Notes: generated by a model not told the origin, from the letters alone. DNA of 64,000 bases from Pseudorhodoferax aquiterrae (GCF_014652235.1 NZ_BMYK01000006.1:62001-126000); one strand, 5' to 3'; shown: positions 1 to 9,931, numbered from the stretch's first letter. Translations and numbers: made by a program.

Positions 1-169
1 CGAAGCCGTCGGCACCGCGCAGGGCTTCGAACACGCGCTCGATGCCATGGCCGTAGGCATTGGCCTTGACCACGGCCCAGACCTTGGCGTCGCCCGCAGC
101 GCGGCGCGCACGCTGCAGGTTGTGGCGCAGTGCAGCATGGTGGATCGTGGCCTGGATGGGACGGGGCAT
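1..169 (-). CDS. alr: alanine racemase, N-terminal part (cut by window edge)
   Basis: Reading the minus strand from ATG at 169 gives [19 protein letters not shown] followed by [10 protein letters not shown], the PLP-lysine motif of alanine racemase, which makes D-alanine for peptidoglycan. The lysine of KANAYGHG is the Schiff-base residue. Only the first 56 codons lie in the window, so the rest of the barrel and the C-terminal domain cannot be judged. It is divergent from lplT across about 150 bp. The motif is very specific, so the family call is firm; whether this is the biosynthetic (alr) or catabolic (dadX) copy is inferred only from the lplT neighbour. Confidence 0.88.
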   Translation of the reverse strand, partial: MPRPIQATIHHAALRHNLQRARRAAGDAKVWAVVKANAYGHGIERVFEALRGADGF

Positions 170-318
170 GGCAGCAATGGCGGCGGTGTGCAACCGCGCA
201 ACGGTGGCAAGGACTTGAAGAATTCTCGCATTGGCCCCGTGATATAACCGCCGGCCACTAGAACACACAAGCTCTTATCACTTTGCATCAGCTCAACTGA
301 TCGCCCCCACGACATGCG

Positions 319-1599
319 ATGAAGCGCGGTTTTTTCACCATCATGTCGGCCCAGTTCTTTTCGTCGCTGGCCGACAACGCGATCTTCATTGCCGCGATCG
401 AGCTGCTGCGCGCCAGCGGTGCGCCCGACTGGCAGCGCGCCGCCCTGGTGCCGATGTTCGCGCTGTTCTACGTGGTGCTCGCGCCCTTCGTGGGCGCCTT
501 CGCCGACGCCTTGCCCAAGGGCCGGGTGATGTTCGTGAGCAATGCGATCAAGGTGGTCGGTTGCCTCATGATGCTGTTCGGCAGCCACCCGCTCATGGCC
601 TACGCCATCGTGGGCCTGGGCGCCGCGGCCTACTCGCCCGCCAAGTACGGCATCCTGACCGAGCTGCTGCCACCGTCCCAACTCGTCAAGGCCAATGGCT
701 GGATCGAAGGCCTGACCATCGGCTCCATCATCCTCGGCGTGCTGCTGGGGGGGCAGCTGGTCGGCCATGCCATCTCCGACCGTCTGCTGTCGATCGACCT
801 GCCGTTCGTGGACACCGGCATCGACACGCCGGCCGAAGCCGCGATCGCAGTGCTGGTCTTCATCTACGCGCTCGCGGCCTGGATCAACACCCGCATTCCC
901 GATACCGGCGTGCCGATGCGCCCCATGCCGCGCAACCCGCTGGCGCTGCTGCCGGACTTCTGGCGCTGCAACTCGCGGCTGTGGAACGACCGGCTCGGCC
1001 AGATCTCGCTGGCCACCACCACGCTGTTCTGGGGCGTCTCGGGCAATCTGCGCTACATCGTGCTGGCCTGGGCCGCCGCCGCGCTGGGCTACAGCACCAC
1101 GCAGGCCTCGTCGCTGGTGGGCGTGGTGGCCATCGGCACGGCGGCCGGCGCGGTGATCGCCTCCATGCGCATGAAGCTGGACATGGCCACGCGCGTGATG
1201 CCGCTGGGCATCGGCATGGGCCTGCTCGTGATCGGCATGAACTTCATCGACAACGTCTGGGTGGCCGCGCCGTTCCTGATCCTCTTGGGCGGACTGGGCG
1301 GCTTCCTGGTGGTGCCCATGAACGCGCTGCTGCAGCACCGCGGCCACAACCTCATGGGCGCCGGCCGCTCGATTGCCGTGCAGAACTTCAACGAACAGGC
1401 CTGCATCCTGGGCCTGGGCGCGTTCTACAGCCTGTCGACGGGGCTGGGCCTGTCGGCCTTCGGCGCGATCACGGCCTTCGGCATCGTGGTGGCCGGCTTC
1501 ATGTTCGTGATCCAGCGCTGGCACCAGCACAACTGCCGCGTGCACACCGACGAAGTCGAACACCTGCTCGAAATCGCCCGCAACGACCACACGCATTGA
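319..1599 (+). CDS. lplT: lysophospholipid transporter LplT (MFS)
   Basis: This 426-residue, strongly hydrophobic protein opens with a short tail and MSAQFFSSLADNAIFIAAIELL, then about twelve membrane segments, with KYGILTELLPPSQLVKANGW after the fourth: the LplT signature region. LplT flips lysophospholipids across the inner membrane for re-acylation. In enterobacteria the acyltransferase Aas follows it; here it is followed after 10 bp by a glutathione peroxidase, so the partner acyltransferase must be elsewhere. The start at 319 fits the family; an internal ATG at residue 9 is possible. Confidence 0.9.
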   Translation: MKRGFFTIMSAQFFSSLADNAIFIAAIELLRASGAPDWQRAALVPMFALFYVVLAPFVGAFADALPKGRVMFVSNAIKVVGCLMMLFGSHPLMAYAIVGLGAAAYSPAKYGILTELLPPSQLVKANGWIEGLTIGSIILGVLLGGQLVGHAISDRLLSIDLPFVDTGIDTPAEAAIAVLVFIYALAAWINTRIPDTGVPMRPMPRNPLALLPDFWRCNSRLWNDRLGQISLATTTLFWGVSGNLRYIVLAWAAAALGYSTTQASSLVGVVAIGTAAGAVIASMRMKLDMATRVMPLGIGMGLLVIGMNFIDNVWVAAPFLILLGGLGGFLVVPMNALLQHRGHNLMGAGRSIAVQNFNEQACILGLGAFYSLSTGLGLSAFGAITAFGIVVAGFMFVIQRWHQHNCRVHTDEVEHLLEIARNDHTH

Positions 1600-1609
1600 G
1601 GGAGGGCCG

Positions 1610-2095
1610 ATGGCCACCGTCTACGACTTCGAAGCCCTGGACATCGCCGGCCGGCCGGTCGCGCTGGCCCAGTTCAAGGGCAGGCCGCTGCTGATCGTCA
1701 ACACCGCCAGCGCCTGCGGCTTCACGCCGCAGTTCGCGGGCCTGGAGCAACTGCACCAAACCTACGGCGCGCGTGGCCTCGTGGTGCTGGGTTTCCCGTG
1801 CAACCAGTTCGGCCGGCAGGACCCGGGCAGCAACGACGAGATCGGTGCGTTCTGCCAGAAGAACTACGGCGTGAGCTTCCCCATGATGGCCAAGATCGAC
1901 GTCAACGGTGACGGCGCGCACCCGCTGTACCAGTGGCTCACGCGCGAAGCGCCGGGCCTGCTGGGCACCAAGGCCATCAAGTGGAACTTCACCAAGTTCC
2001 TCGTGGGCAGGGACGGCCAGGTGCGCAAGCGCTATGCCCCGACCGACAAGCCCGAGAGCCTGGGCCAGGACATCGAGGCAGCGCTGGCGGCCTGA
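1610..2095 (+). CDS. glutathione peroxidase (cysteine type)
   Basis: A 161-residue thioredoxin-fold peroxidase. VNTASACGFT places the peroxidatic residue at Cys36 (cysteine, not selenocysteine), VVLGFPCNQFGRQDPG is the second family signature with the resolving-type cysteine, and KWNFTKFLV carries the conserved Trp-Asn pair. It reduces hydroperoxides in the cytoplasm, probably using thioredoxin as often as glutathione, as for bacterial BtuE-type enzymes. It lies 10 bp after lplT and is probably co-transcribed, which would link lysophospholipid handling with lipid peroxide removal; that functional link is inference. Confidence 0.92.
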   Translation: MATVYDFEALDIAGRPVALAQFKGRPLLIVNTASACGFTPQFAGLEQLHQTYGARGLVVLGFPCNQFGRQDPGSNDEIGAFCQKNYGVSFPMMAKIDVNGDGAHPLYQWLTREAPGLLGTKAIKWNFTKFLVGRDGQVRKRYAPTDKPESLGQDIEAALAA

Positions 2096-2098
2096 GGC

Positions 2099-3340
2099 TC
2101 AAGCCGCGAGGGCTTCGTCGAGCACCTCGACCCAGTGCCGCACGGGCGTGCTGCAGCCGCCCTGCAGGTGGGTGATGCAGCCGATGTTGGCCGACGCGAT
2201 GGTCGCAGGCGCCAATGCCTGCAGGTGGCCGAGCTTGCGGTCGCGCAGCTGCACCGCGATCTCGGGCTGCAGCACCGAGTAGGTGCCGGCCGAGCCGCAG
2301 CACAGGTGCGCTTCGTTGGCGGCGACCTGCACGTCGAAGCCCAATTCGCCCAGGTGGCGCTCGACCAGGCCGCGCAGCTGCTGGCCGTGCTGCAGCGTGC
2401 AGGGCGGGTGGAATGCGATGACGCCCGAGGGCTTCTTTCCCTCGAAGCGCGATGCCAGGCCCGCGGAGATCTGCGGCAGCAGCTCGGTCAGGTCGCGCGC
2501 GAGGCCGCTCACGCGGCGCGCCTTCTCGGCGTAGGCCGGATCGTCCCGCAGCACATGGCCGTAGTCCTTGACCATCACGCTGCAGCCCGAGGCGTTGACG
2601 ACGATCGCCTCGACGGCGGTGTCGCCCGCGCCCTGCACATAGGGCCACCAGGCGTCGATGTTGGCGCGCATCTGCACCTTGGCGGCGTCCTGGTCGTTGA
2701 GGTGGAACTTGACGGCGCCGCAGCAGCCGCCGGCCGGCACGCGCAGGGCCGTGATGCCGACCGCGTCGAGCACGCGCGCCGTGGCACGGTCGATGCCGGG
2801 CGCCATGGACGGCTGCACGCAGCCTTCGGGCAGCAGCACCTTGCGCGTGTGGCGGCGCTGCGGCCAGGCACCCGGGTCGCGGCGCTCGGGCACCTTGGCG
2901 CGCAGCTTGCCGGGCAAGAGGCCACGCACGGCCTGGCCCATGCGCATGGCCGGCGCGAAGCCGCCCGAGGGCAGGCCTTCCTTGAGCGCCCAGCGCACGG
3001 CGCGTTCGCCGGCCGGGCGCGGCACCTTGGCATCGACGAGCTTGCGGCCGATGTCGACCAGGTGGCCGTAGTCCACACCCGAGGGACAGGTGCTTTCGCA
3101 GTTGCGGCAGGTCAGGCAGCGGTCCAGGTGCAGTTGCGTGGCGCGCGTGGGCTCGGCGCCTTCGAGCACCTGCTTCATGAGGTAGATGCGTCCGCGCGGG
3201 CCGTCCAATTCGTCGCCCAGCAGCTGGTAGGTCGGGCAGGTGGCGGTACAGAAGCCGCAGTGCACGCACTTGCGCAGGATGGCCTCGGCCGCGATGCCGT
3301 CGGGCGTGCCCTGGTACTCGGGGGAGAGATTGGTTTGCAT
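2099..3340 (-). CDS. glcF: glycolate oxidase iron-sulfur subunit GlcF
   Basis: 413 residues. Two [4Fe-4S] clusters are visible near the N terminus: CVHCGFCTATCPTY (about residue 25-38) and CLTCRNCESTCPSG (about 76-89). Two CCG-type cysteine-rich motifs follow (AGGCCGA near 215 and HLCCGSAGTY near 345), typical of the heterodisulfide-reductase-like C-terminal half. GlcF passes electrons from the flavin subunits of glycolate oxidase to the respiratory chain. Its ATG shares one base with the glcE stop (TGATG), so the two are translationally coupled. Its convergent neighbour is the glutathione peroxidase, whose stop lies 3 bp away. Confidence 0.95.
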   Translation of the reverse strand: MQTNLSPEYQGTPDGIAAEAILRKCVHCGFCTATCPTYQLLGDELDGPRGRIYLMKQVLEGAEPTRATQLHLDRCLTCRNCESTCPSGVDYGHLVDIGRKLVDAKVPRPAGERAVRWALKEGLPSGGFAPAMRMGQAVRGLLPGKLRAKVPERRDPGAWPQRRHTRKVLLPEGCVQPSMAPGIDRATARVLDAVGITALRVPAGGCCGAVKFHLNDQDAAKVQMRANIDAWWPYVQGAGDTAVEAIVVNASGCSVMVKDYGHVLRDDPAYAEKARRVSGLARDLTELLPQISAGLASRFEGKKPSGVIAFHPPCTLQHGQQLRGLVERHLGELGFDVQVAANEAHLCCGSAGTYSVLQPEIAVQLRDRKLGHLQALAPATIASANIGCITHLQGGCSTPVRHWVEVLDEALAA

Positions 3341-4458
3341 CAGAGGTGCTGGTACAGGCGGCCGCGGTTGAAGATGCCGGCCGGGTCGAACGCGGCCTTG
3401 AGCGCTGCGTGGATGCGCGCGAGCGCCGGCGGCAGCGGATCGAAGCAGGCGGCGCGCGCGCCGCTGCGCTCCGCGGACGCGGCCAGGAACAGCGTGGCGC
3501 TACCGCCCACGGCCTGCGCGGCCTGGCGCACAGCCTCGGCCTGCGCGGGTGCGGCCGCGAGCCAGCGCTGGCCACCATGCCATTCCACAAGGGGATCGTC
3601 CGGCAGGTCCAGCACGGGCGCGGTCTGCGGGACCGACAGCCGCCACAGGTCGCGCGTGCGGCCGATGTCGGGCCAGGGCATGCGCAGGTCGCGCCGCGCC
3701 TGCCAGAACCGCGCGGCCTCGTCGGCCGCGAGCACCGCGCCGCCCAGCCGGCTGCAGGCGGCGTCCACGGCCGCCACGGCGCCGCGCAGGCGCAGCGTGA
3801 GGCCGACGCCTTGCTGCCAGCAGCTCGCGTTGAGGGGCAGCGGCTGGCCGCCCCAGGCATGGAGCTGGCGCAGCGCCTCGTGCTGCGACAGCGCGAAGCG
3901 CAGCGTGGCCTCGGCCGGCGCCACGGGCAACACCTTGAGGCTCATCTCCGTGACCACGCCCAGCGTGCCCAGTGCGCCGGCCATGAGGCGCGAGACGTCG
4001 TAGCCGGCCACGTTCTTCATGACCTGGCCGCCGAAGCGCAGCAGTTCGCCGCGGCCGTTGAGCATTTCCAGGCCCAGCACGAAGTCGCGCACGGCGCCGC
4101 TGCTCGCACGCGCCGGGCCCGACAGGCCGGCGGCCAGCATGCCCCCGCAGGTGGCACGGCTGGCTTCAGATGCGTCGCTGCCCGGTAAATGGTGCGGCGG
4201 CTCGAAGGGCAGGCATTGGCCGCGTTCGGCCAGCGCGGCCTCCAGTTCGGCCAGCGGCGTGCCGGGCCGCACGGTCACGACCAGTTCGCTGGGCTCGTAG
4301 CTCACGATGCCGGCCAGGCCGCGCAGGTCCAGCGGCTCGCCGACCAGCGCCTGGCCGTAAGCGTCCTTGCTGCCGCCGCCCACGATGCGCAACGGCTGCC
4401 CTTGCGCGGCAGCGGCGCGCACGCGCAGGGTGGTCTCCTCCAGGGGGGTCCTTGTCAT
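3340..4458 (-). CDS. glcE: glycolate oxidase FAD-binding subunit GlcE
   Basis: 372 residues. The N-terminal FAD_binding_4 fold is shown by RIVGGGSKDAYG, then LDLRGLAGIVSYEPSELVVT and VRPGTPLAELEAAL, with GGMLAAGLSGPARASSGAVRD giving the FAD loop and VMKNVAGYDVSRLMAG the GlcE-type motif. GlcE works with GlcD and GlcF to oxidise glycolate to glyoxylate. glcD usually lies directly upstream in a glcDEF operon, but here the upstream DNA is the terminator of the amtB operon, so GlcD has to be encoded elsewhere. About 20 residues longer than the enterobacterial protein; the start at 4458 is the only good one. Confidence 0.93.
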   Translation of the reverse strand: MTRTPLEETTLRVRAAAAQGQPLRIVGGGSKDAYGQALVGEPLDLRGLAGIVSYEPSELVVTVRPGTPLAELEAALAERGQCLPFEPPHHLPGSDASEASRATCGGMLAAGLSGPARASSGAVRDFVLGLEMLNGRGELLRFGGQVMKNVAGYDVSRLMAGALGTLGVVTEMSLKVLPVAPAEATLRFALSQHEALRQLHAWGGQPLPLNASCWQQGVGLTLRLRGAVAAVDAACSRLGGAVLAADEAARFWQARRDLRMPWPDIGRTRDLWRLSVPQTAPVLDLPDDPLVEWHGGQRWLAAAPAQAEAVRQAAQAVGGSATLFLAASAERSGARAACFDPLPPALARIHAALKAAFDPAGIFNRGRLYQHL

Positions 4459-4521
4459 GCGGGCGATGGTACGGCGCGGAGCCGACCGGCGCCTTGAGCT
4501 TTTTTCAGCCGCGGCATGAAC

Positions 4522-4556
4522 AAAAAAAGGCCCGCAGAGCCTTCGCTCCGCGGGCC
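4522..4556 (-). terminator. intrinsic terminator of the TorF-glnK-amtB operon
   Basis: On the minus strand a 12-bp stem (GGCCCGCGGAGC paired with GCTCTGCGGGCC, one mismatch) with a 4-nt loop is followed directly by seven T residues. It sits about 60 bp after the amtB stop and about 65 bp before the glcE start, so it ends the nitrogen operon and insulates glcEF. Confidence 0.88.
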
Positions 4557-4618
4557 CAACCTCTTCAGGAGACCTCGCTCGTGTTCGGCGCGGCAGGTGG
4601 TCTGCCGCGCCACTCCCC

Positions 4619-6034
4619 TCAGCGGTTGTAGGCCGTCTCGCCGTGCGACGAGATGTCCAGGCCTTCGCGCTCTTCCTCTTCCGTGACGCGCAGACCCACG
4701 GTCATGTCGGCGATCTTGTAGGCGATGTAGGCGACGATGGCCGACCACACGATGGTGAACAGCACGCTCTTGACCTGGATCCAGACCTGGGCGCCCATGG
4801 CGAAGGTGTCGGGCGTCAGGCCGCCGGTGCCGCCCAGGCTCTGGGCTGCGAACACGCCGGTCAGGATGGCGCCGATGATGCCGCCCACGCCGTGCACGCC
4901 GAACACGTCGAACGAGTCGTCGGCGCCCAGCATGCGCTTCAAGCCACCCACGCCCCACAGGCAGATCAGGCCGGCCAGCAGGCCCATCACGATGGAGCCC
5001 ATCGGGCCGACGAAGCCGGCGGCGGGCGTCACGGCGACCAGGCCGGCGACGGCACCGGAGGCGGCGCCCAGCATGGAGGCCTTGCCCTTGTGCAGGCTCT
5101 CGCCCAGGATCCAGGACAGCGTGGCAGCAGCGGTAGCCAGCACGGTGTTGACGAAGGCCAGGCCGGCCGCGGCGTTGGCGGCACCGGCGGAACCGGCGTT
5201 GAAGCCGAACCAGCCCACCCACAGCAGCGAGGCACCGACCATGGTCAGCGTCAGCGAGTGCGGCGTGAAGGCTTCACGGCCGTAGCCGATGCGCTTGCCC
5301 AGCACATAGGCGCCCACCAGGCCGGCGATACCGGCGTTGATGTGCACCACGGTGCCGCCGGCGAAGTCCAGCGCGCCGTCCTTGGCCAGCAGGCCGCCGC
5401 CCCAGACGATGTGGGCCATGGGCACGTAGCTGAAGGTGAACCACAGCACGGCGAACACCAGCACGCCGGCGAACTTGATGCGTTCGGCGAAGGAGCCGAC
5501 GATCAGCGCCACGGTGATGGCCGCGAACGTGCCCTGGAAGGCCACGAACACGTACTCGGGGATGGTCGTCAGCGCGCCGAAGGTTTCGGTCGTGACGCCC
5601 TTCAGGAAGATCTTGTCGAACCCGCCGAAGAAGTTGCCTTCGCCCGAGAACGCCAGGCTGTAGCCGTACACGGCCCACAGGATGCTGATCAGCGAGAAGA
5701 TCACGAAGACCTGCATCAGCACCGACAGCATGTTCTTGGAGCGGGCCAGGCCGCCGTAGAACAGCGCCAGGCCGGGCAGCGTCATCAGGATGACGAGCAG
5801 CGTGGAGGTCAGCATCCAGGCGGTGTCGCCCGAATCCACCTTGGGTGCCGGTGCCGCGGCCGGTGCGGCCTCGGCAGCGGCGGGTGCTGCGGCCGGCGCG
5901 GCGGCTGCGGCAGGGGCCTCGGCCGCAGGTGCTGAGGCGGATGCCGGCTCAGCGGCCGGCGTTTGGGCCAGGGCCATCGATCCCCCGATCAACATGCCCA
6001 GGCCTAGAACGAAAGATGCAAATAGTTTTTTCAT
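4619..6034 (-). CDS. amtB: ammonium transporter AmtB with signal peptide and Ala/Pro-rich linker
   Basis: 471 residues from the ATG at 6034. A signal peptide (MKKLFASFVLGLGMLIGGSM, cleavage near ALA-QT) is followed by about 45 residues made almost only of Ala, Pro and Glu, then the eleven-helix Amt core beginning SGDTAWMLTSTLLVILMTLP. Recognisable core motifs are LFYGGLARSKNML, GGTVVHINAGIAGLVGA (pore histidine) and DDSFDVFGVHGVGGI (second pore histidine). It moves ammonium into the cell and is blocked by deuridylylated GlnK. It lies 34 bp after glnK. An upstream in-frame ATG would add 29 unlikely residues, so I use the one before the signal peptide. Confidence 0.96.
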   Translation of the reverse strand: MKKLFASFVLGLGMLIGGSMALAQTPAAEPASASAPAAEAPAAAAAPAAAPAAAEAAPAAAPAPKVDSGDTAWMLTSTLLVILMTLPGLALFYGGLARSKNMLSVLMQVFVIFSLISILWAVYGYSLAFSGEGNFFGGFDKIFLKGVTTETFGALTTIPEYVFVAFQGTFAAITVALIVGSFAERIKFAGVLVFAVLWFTFSYVPMAHIVWGGGLLAKDGALDFAGGTVVHINAGIAGLVGAYVLGKRIGYGREAFTPHSLTLTMVGASLLWVGWFGFNAGSAGAANAAAGLAFVNTVLATAAATLSWILGESLHKGKASMLGAASGAVAGLVAVTPAAGFVGPMGSIVMGLLAGLICLWGVGGLKRMLGADDSFDVFGVHGVGGIIGAILTGVFAAQSLGGTGGLTPDTFAMGAQVWIQVKSVLFTIVWSAIVAYIAYKIADMTVGLRVTEEEEREGLDISSHGETAYNR

Positions 6035-6068
6035 TGCCGATGTTCTCTGATGGATGGGAGCACGCTGT

Positions 6069-7173
<1,105 letters not shown>

Positions 7174-7215
7174 GGGTCGTTCTCCGGGATGTAAAAAGGT
7201 GGCGCGGCTCCTCAA

Positions 7216-7231
7216 TGCACGGAGCGTGCCA
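7216..7231 (-). promoter_or_regulatory. sigma-54 promoter for TorF-glnK-amtB
   Basis: The minus strand reads TGGCACGCTCCGTGCA. This matches the RpoN consensus TGGCACG-N4-TTGCA at every position but one, with GG and GC at the required 10-bp spacing. The predicted start is near 7204, about 30 nt before the porin ATG. Confidence 0.85.
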
Positions 7232-7303
7232 ATCGAAACCGGGCTTTCCCGGCCGCCGCGCAAGGGTTTGGGGCGTTGTGCAGTACACGCAAGTTCCCGC
7301 AAA

Positions 7304-7319
7304 TGCACGGGTTTGGTGC
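7304..7319 (-). promoter_or_regulatory. NtrC-type enhancer site
   Basis: TGCACGGGTTTGGTGC contains the half-sites GCAC-N7-GTGC, the spacing of NtrC operators. It lies about 85 bp upstream of the sigma-54 promoter, a normal enhancer distance, and within the 5' flank of comM. A weaker half-site (GCACC) is at 7355. Only one full site is clear. Confidence 0.6.
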
Positions 7320-7380
7320 GATCTGCAGCGGTGCGCGCCATGTTGGCCAGCAGAGCACCGCAATGGGGAGGATTTCAGCG

Positions 7381-8919
7381 ATGAGCCTGTCTTTGGTGCA
7401 AAGCCGCGTGCTGATGGGCCTGGATGCACCCGCCGTCACCGTCGAGGTGCATCTGGCCAACGGCCTGCCCAGCTTCACGCTGGTGGGTCTGGCGCACACC
7501 GAGGTCAAGGAGGCACGCGAGCGGGTGCGCTCGGCCATCCAGAACGCCGGGCTGGCGTTCCCGCACAACAAGAGGATCACGGTCAACCTGGCGCCGGCCG
7601 ATCTTCCGAAAGACTCCGGCCGCTTCGACCTGCCGATCGCGCTGGGCATCCTGGCAGCGAGCGGACAGGTCGACGCCGGGCGGCTGGCCGGCCACGAATT
7701 CGCCGGCGAGTTGTCGCTGTCCGGCGAACTGCGGCCCGTGCACGGCGCGCTGGCCCTGAGCCTGGCGCTGCACGACCGGGCCGAGCCCGTGACCCTGGTG
7801 CTGCCGCCGGGCAGCGCCGAAGAGGCGGCCCTGGTGCCGGACATGCGGGTGGTGCGCGCGCGGCATCTGCTGGATGTGGTGGCGGCGTTCGCGCCGGGCA
7901 ACGGCCCTGCGGCGGCGCCCGGCGCGGGCTGGGCCCGGCTGGAGCCCGGCCTGCCACCGGCCGCGCCAGCCGGCCTGGACCTGGCCGATGTCAAAGGGCA
8001 GTCCGCGGCCAAGCGGGCCCTGGAGATCGCGGCCGCCGGCGGCCACAGCGTGCTGCTGGTGGGCCCGCCGGGCAGCGGCAAATCCATGCTGGCCCAGCGC
8101 TTCGCCGACCTGCTGCCACCGATGCGCACCGAGGAGGCACTGCAAAGCGCCGCGGTCGCCAGCCTGGCGGGCCAGTTCTCGCTGGCGCAGTGGATGCGCC
8201 GGCCGACCCGCACGCCGCACCACACGGCGAGCGCCGTGGCCCTGGTGGGCGGCGGGTCGCCGCCGCGGCCGGGCGAGATCTCGCTGGCCCACCACGGCGT
8301 CCTGTTCCTCGACGAGCTCGTCGAGTTTCCGCGTGCCGCCCTCGAGGCCCTGCGCGAGCCGCTGGAGACGGGCCGCATCGCCATCGCCCGCGCGGCCCGG
8401 CGTGCCGAGTTTCCCGCGCGCTTCCTGCTCATCGCCGCCATGAACCCCTGCCCCTGCGGCTACTTCGGTGCCACGCACCGCGCCTGCCGCTGCAGCCCGG
8501 ACCAAGTGGTGCGCTACCAGTCCAAGCTCAGCGGCCCGCTGCTGGACCGGATCGACCTGCACCTGGAGATCGCCGCGCTGTCGCCCCAGGAACTGCTGGA
8601 CACGCCCGCGGCCGAAAGCACGGCCACCGTGCGCGCGCGCTGCAGCGCGGCCCGCGCGCTGGCCATGCAGCGCCAAGGCCAGTGCAACCAGGCTCTTGCC
8701 GGCCAGGAGCTGGAGCGCCATGCCCCGCGCACGGAGGAAGCGGCCCGCTTCCTGAACCATGCGGCGGCACGGCTGGGATGGTCGGCCCGCGGCATCCACC
8801 GCGCGCTGCGCGTGGCGCGCACGATCGCGGATCTGCAAGGCAGCGAACGGCTGGACACCAGCCACATCGCCGAGGCGGTGCAATACCGCCGGGCATTGCG
8901 CAGCCCTGGAACGGGCTAG
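7381..8919 (+). CDS. comM: YifB/ComM family Mg-chelatase-like AAA+ ATPase
   Basis: 512 residues from ATG 7381. The N-terminal LonC-like domain (MSLSLVQSRVLMGLDAPAV, then LANGLPSFTLVGLAHTEVKEARERV) is followed by an AAA+ Mg-chelatase module with Walker A VGPPGSGKS and Walker B LFLDELVEF, then PCPCGYFG and the sensor/lid helices. ComM is the branch-migration helicase that aids integration of incoming DNA in natural transformation. Divergent from the nitrogen operon. Longer upstream extensions lack family similarity, so this start is preferred. Confidence 0.94.
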   Translation: MSLSLVQSRVLMGLDAPAVTVEVHLANGLPSFTLVGLAHTEVKEARERVRSAIQNAGLAFPHNKRITVNLAPADLPKDSGRFDLPIALGILAASGQVDAGRLAGHEFAGELSLSGELRPVHGALALSLALHDRAEPVTLVLPPGSAEEAALVPDMRVVRARHLLDVVAAFAPGNGPAAAPGAGWARLEPGLPPAAPAGLDLADVKGQSAAKRALEIAAAGGHSVLLVGPPGSGKSMLAQRFADLLPPMRTEEALQSAAVASLAGQFSLAQWMRRPTRTPHHTASAVALVGGGSPPRPGEISLAHHGVLFLDELVEFPRAALEALREPLETGRIAIARAARRAEFPARFLLIAAMNPCPCGYFGATHRACRCSPDQVVRYQSKLSGPLLDRIDLHLEIAALSPQELLDTPAAESTATVRARCSAARALAMQRQGQCNQALAGQELERHAPRTEEAARFLNHAAARLGWSARGIHRALRVARTIADLQGSERLDTSHIAEAVQYRRALRSPGTG

Positions 8920-8926
8920 GCCCTGT

Positions 8927-9736
8927 TCAAACGCTCGCCGGCACGCGCTGCGGGAGTGGTGCCTGCTCCGGCGCCTGCTGCGCCAGGGCCTCGTGCAACA
9001 GGTAGCAGGTGTCCATCTGGGCATGCACCTCGTGCCAGATCGGGCGCACCATGGCACGCAGGCTGTTGTAGACCTGCGAGACGCGCATGAGCGAAGGGAT
9101 GCGGATGCCGCGGTGCTCGATCGGCGCGCCGACGGTCTCGATCTGCACCCCGCCACGCGCGAAATGCTTGGCCAGGCGTGGCTCCGTCAACGTGAAGAGG
9201 TATTCGACGCCGGCGCGCTGGGCCAACGCCACGGCACCGAAGTACAGGCTCACCGGGATGTTGGGAAAACGCGCTACCGGGTCGCCTGCGCTGTCGCGGG
9301 CAGACAAGGCCACCGGGCGGTGCAGTTCGCCGCGCCGACGGCGGAATTCACCCATGACGGCCAGCCGCGACACCTCGGCGATGCGTTCGCGCGGCAGCGC
9401 GGCCGGGTCGATGATGCGGCGGTCCAGCGTGTCGCGGCAGGACTGTTCGAACGGCAACGGGGCGTTGCGGTCCTGCGGGTCGGTCAACACCACGCGGGCA
9501 CAGCCCACCGGTCGGACATTGTCGTCATTGGTCCGCACAATGCAGTGCAGCGCATGCCTGTCGTAGGCGTCCACTTCGCGCTGCTCCGGTCGGACGGGTT
9601 CGAAACCCAGTTCCCGGGCATACACGTCGTGGCGCACAAAATACACTTCGTCTCTCGCCGCGGCGTCCAAAGCTGGTGCAATACGGAAATATTGCCCAAA
9701 ACGCTCACTGGCGGGCGAGGTGGCGAATGTTTTCAT
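8927..9736 (-). CDS. PEP-CTERM/exosortase-associated acyltransferase (FeeM/LuxI-like fold)
   Basis: 269 residues with the layout of the TIGR03694 acyltransferases: an N-terminal YFRIA...YFVRHDVYARELGFEP block, DAYDRHALHCIVRTN, a PVGCARVVL strand, the AEVSRLAVMGEFRRRRGE segment, and a GNAT/autoinducer-synthase-like core ending near TCYLLHEAL. These proteins usually occur with exosortase and PEP-CTERM genes in exopolysaccharide-producing Proteobacteria, and may acylate an amine with a fatty acyl chain. No exosortase or PEP-CTERM gene is in this window, so its substrate is unknown. Convergent with comM (7 bp between stops). Confidence 0.72.
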   Translation of the reverse strand: MKTFATSPASERFGQYFRIAPALDAAARDEVYFVRHDVYARELGFEPVRPEQREVDAYDRHALHCIVRTNDDNVRPVGCARVVLTDPQDRNAPLPFEQSCRDTLDRRIIDPAALPRERIAEVSRLAVMGEFRRRRGELHRPVALSARDSAGDPVARFPNIPVSLYFGAVALAQRAGVEYLFTLTEPRLAKHFARGGVQIETVGAPIEHRGIRIPSLMRVSQVYNSLRAMVRPIWHEVHAQMDTCYLLHEALAQQAPEQAPLPQRVPASV

Positions 9737-9931
9737 GACTTTTAAGTGATCTGGCGTTGCGCGACATGCTCAGCGGGTGTAGGTAGATGCTATTGGTTTT
9801 TGTAGGCCAACAGCGCTACAAAATGTCAGAGAACGTGAATAGTTCCCTTGACAAGCCTCGGATCACAACTTTTTTTTGTTCCGTTTTTGTTACGGGCCTG
9901 AAAAATCGCGCGCAGCGTCCCGGTCACGGAT

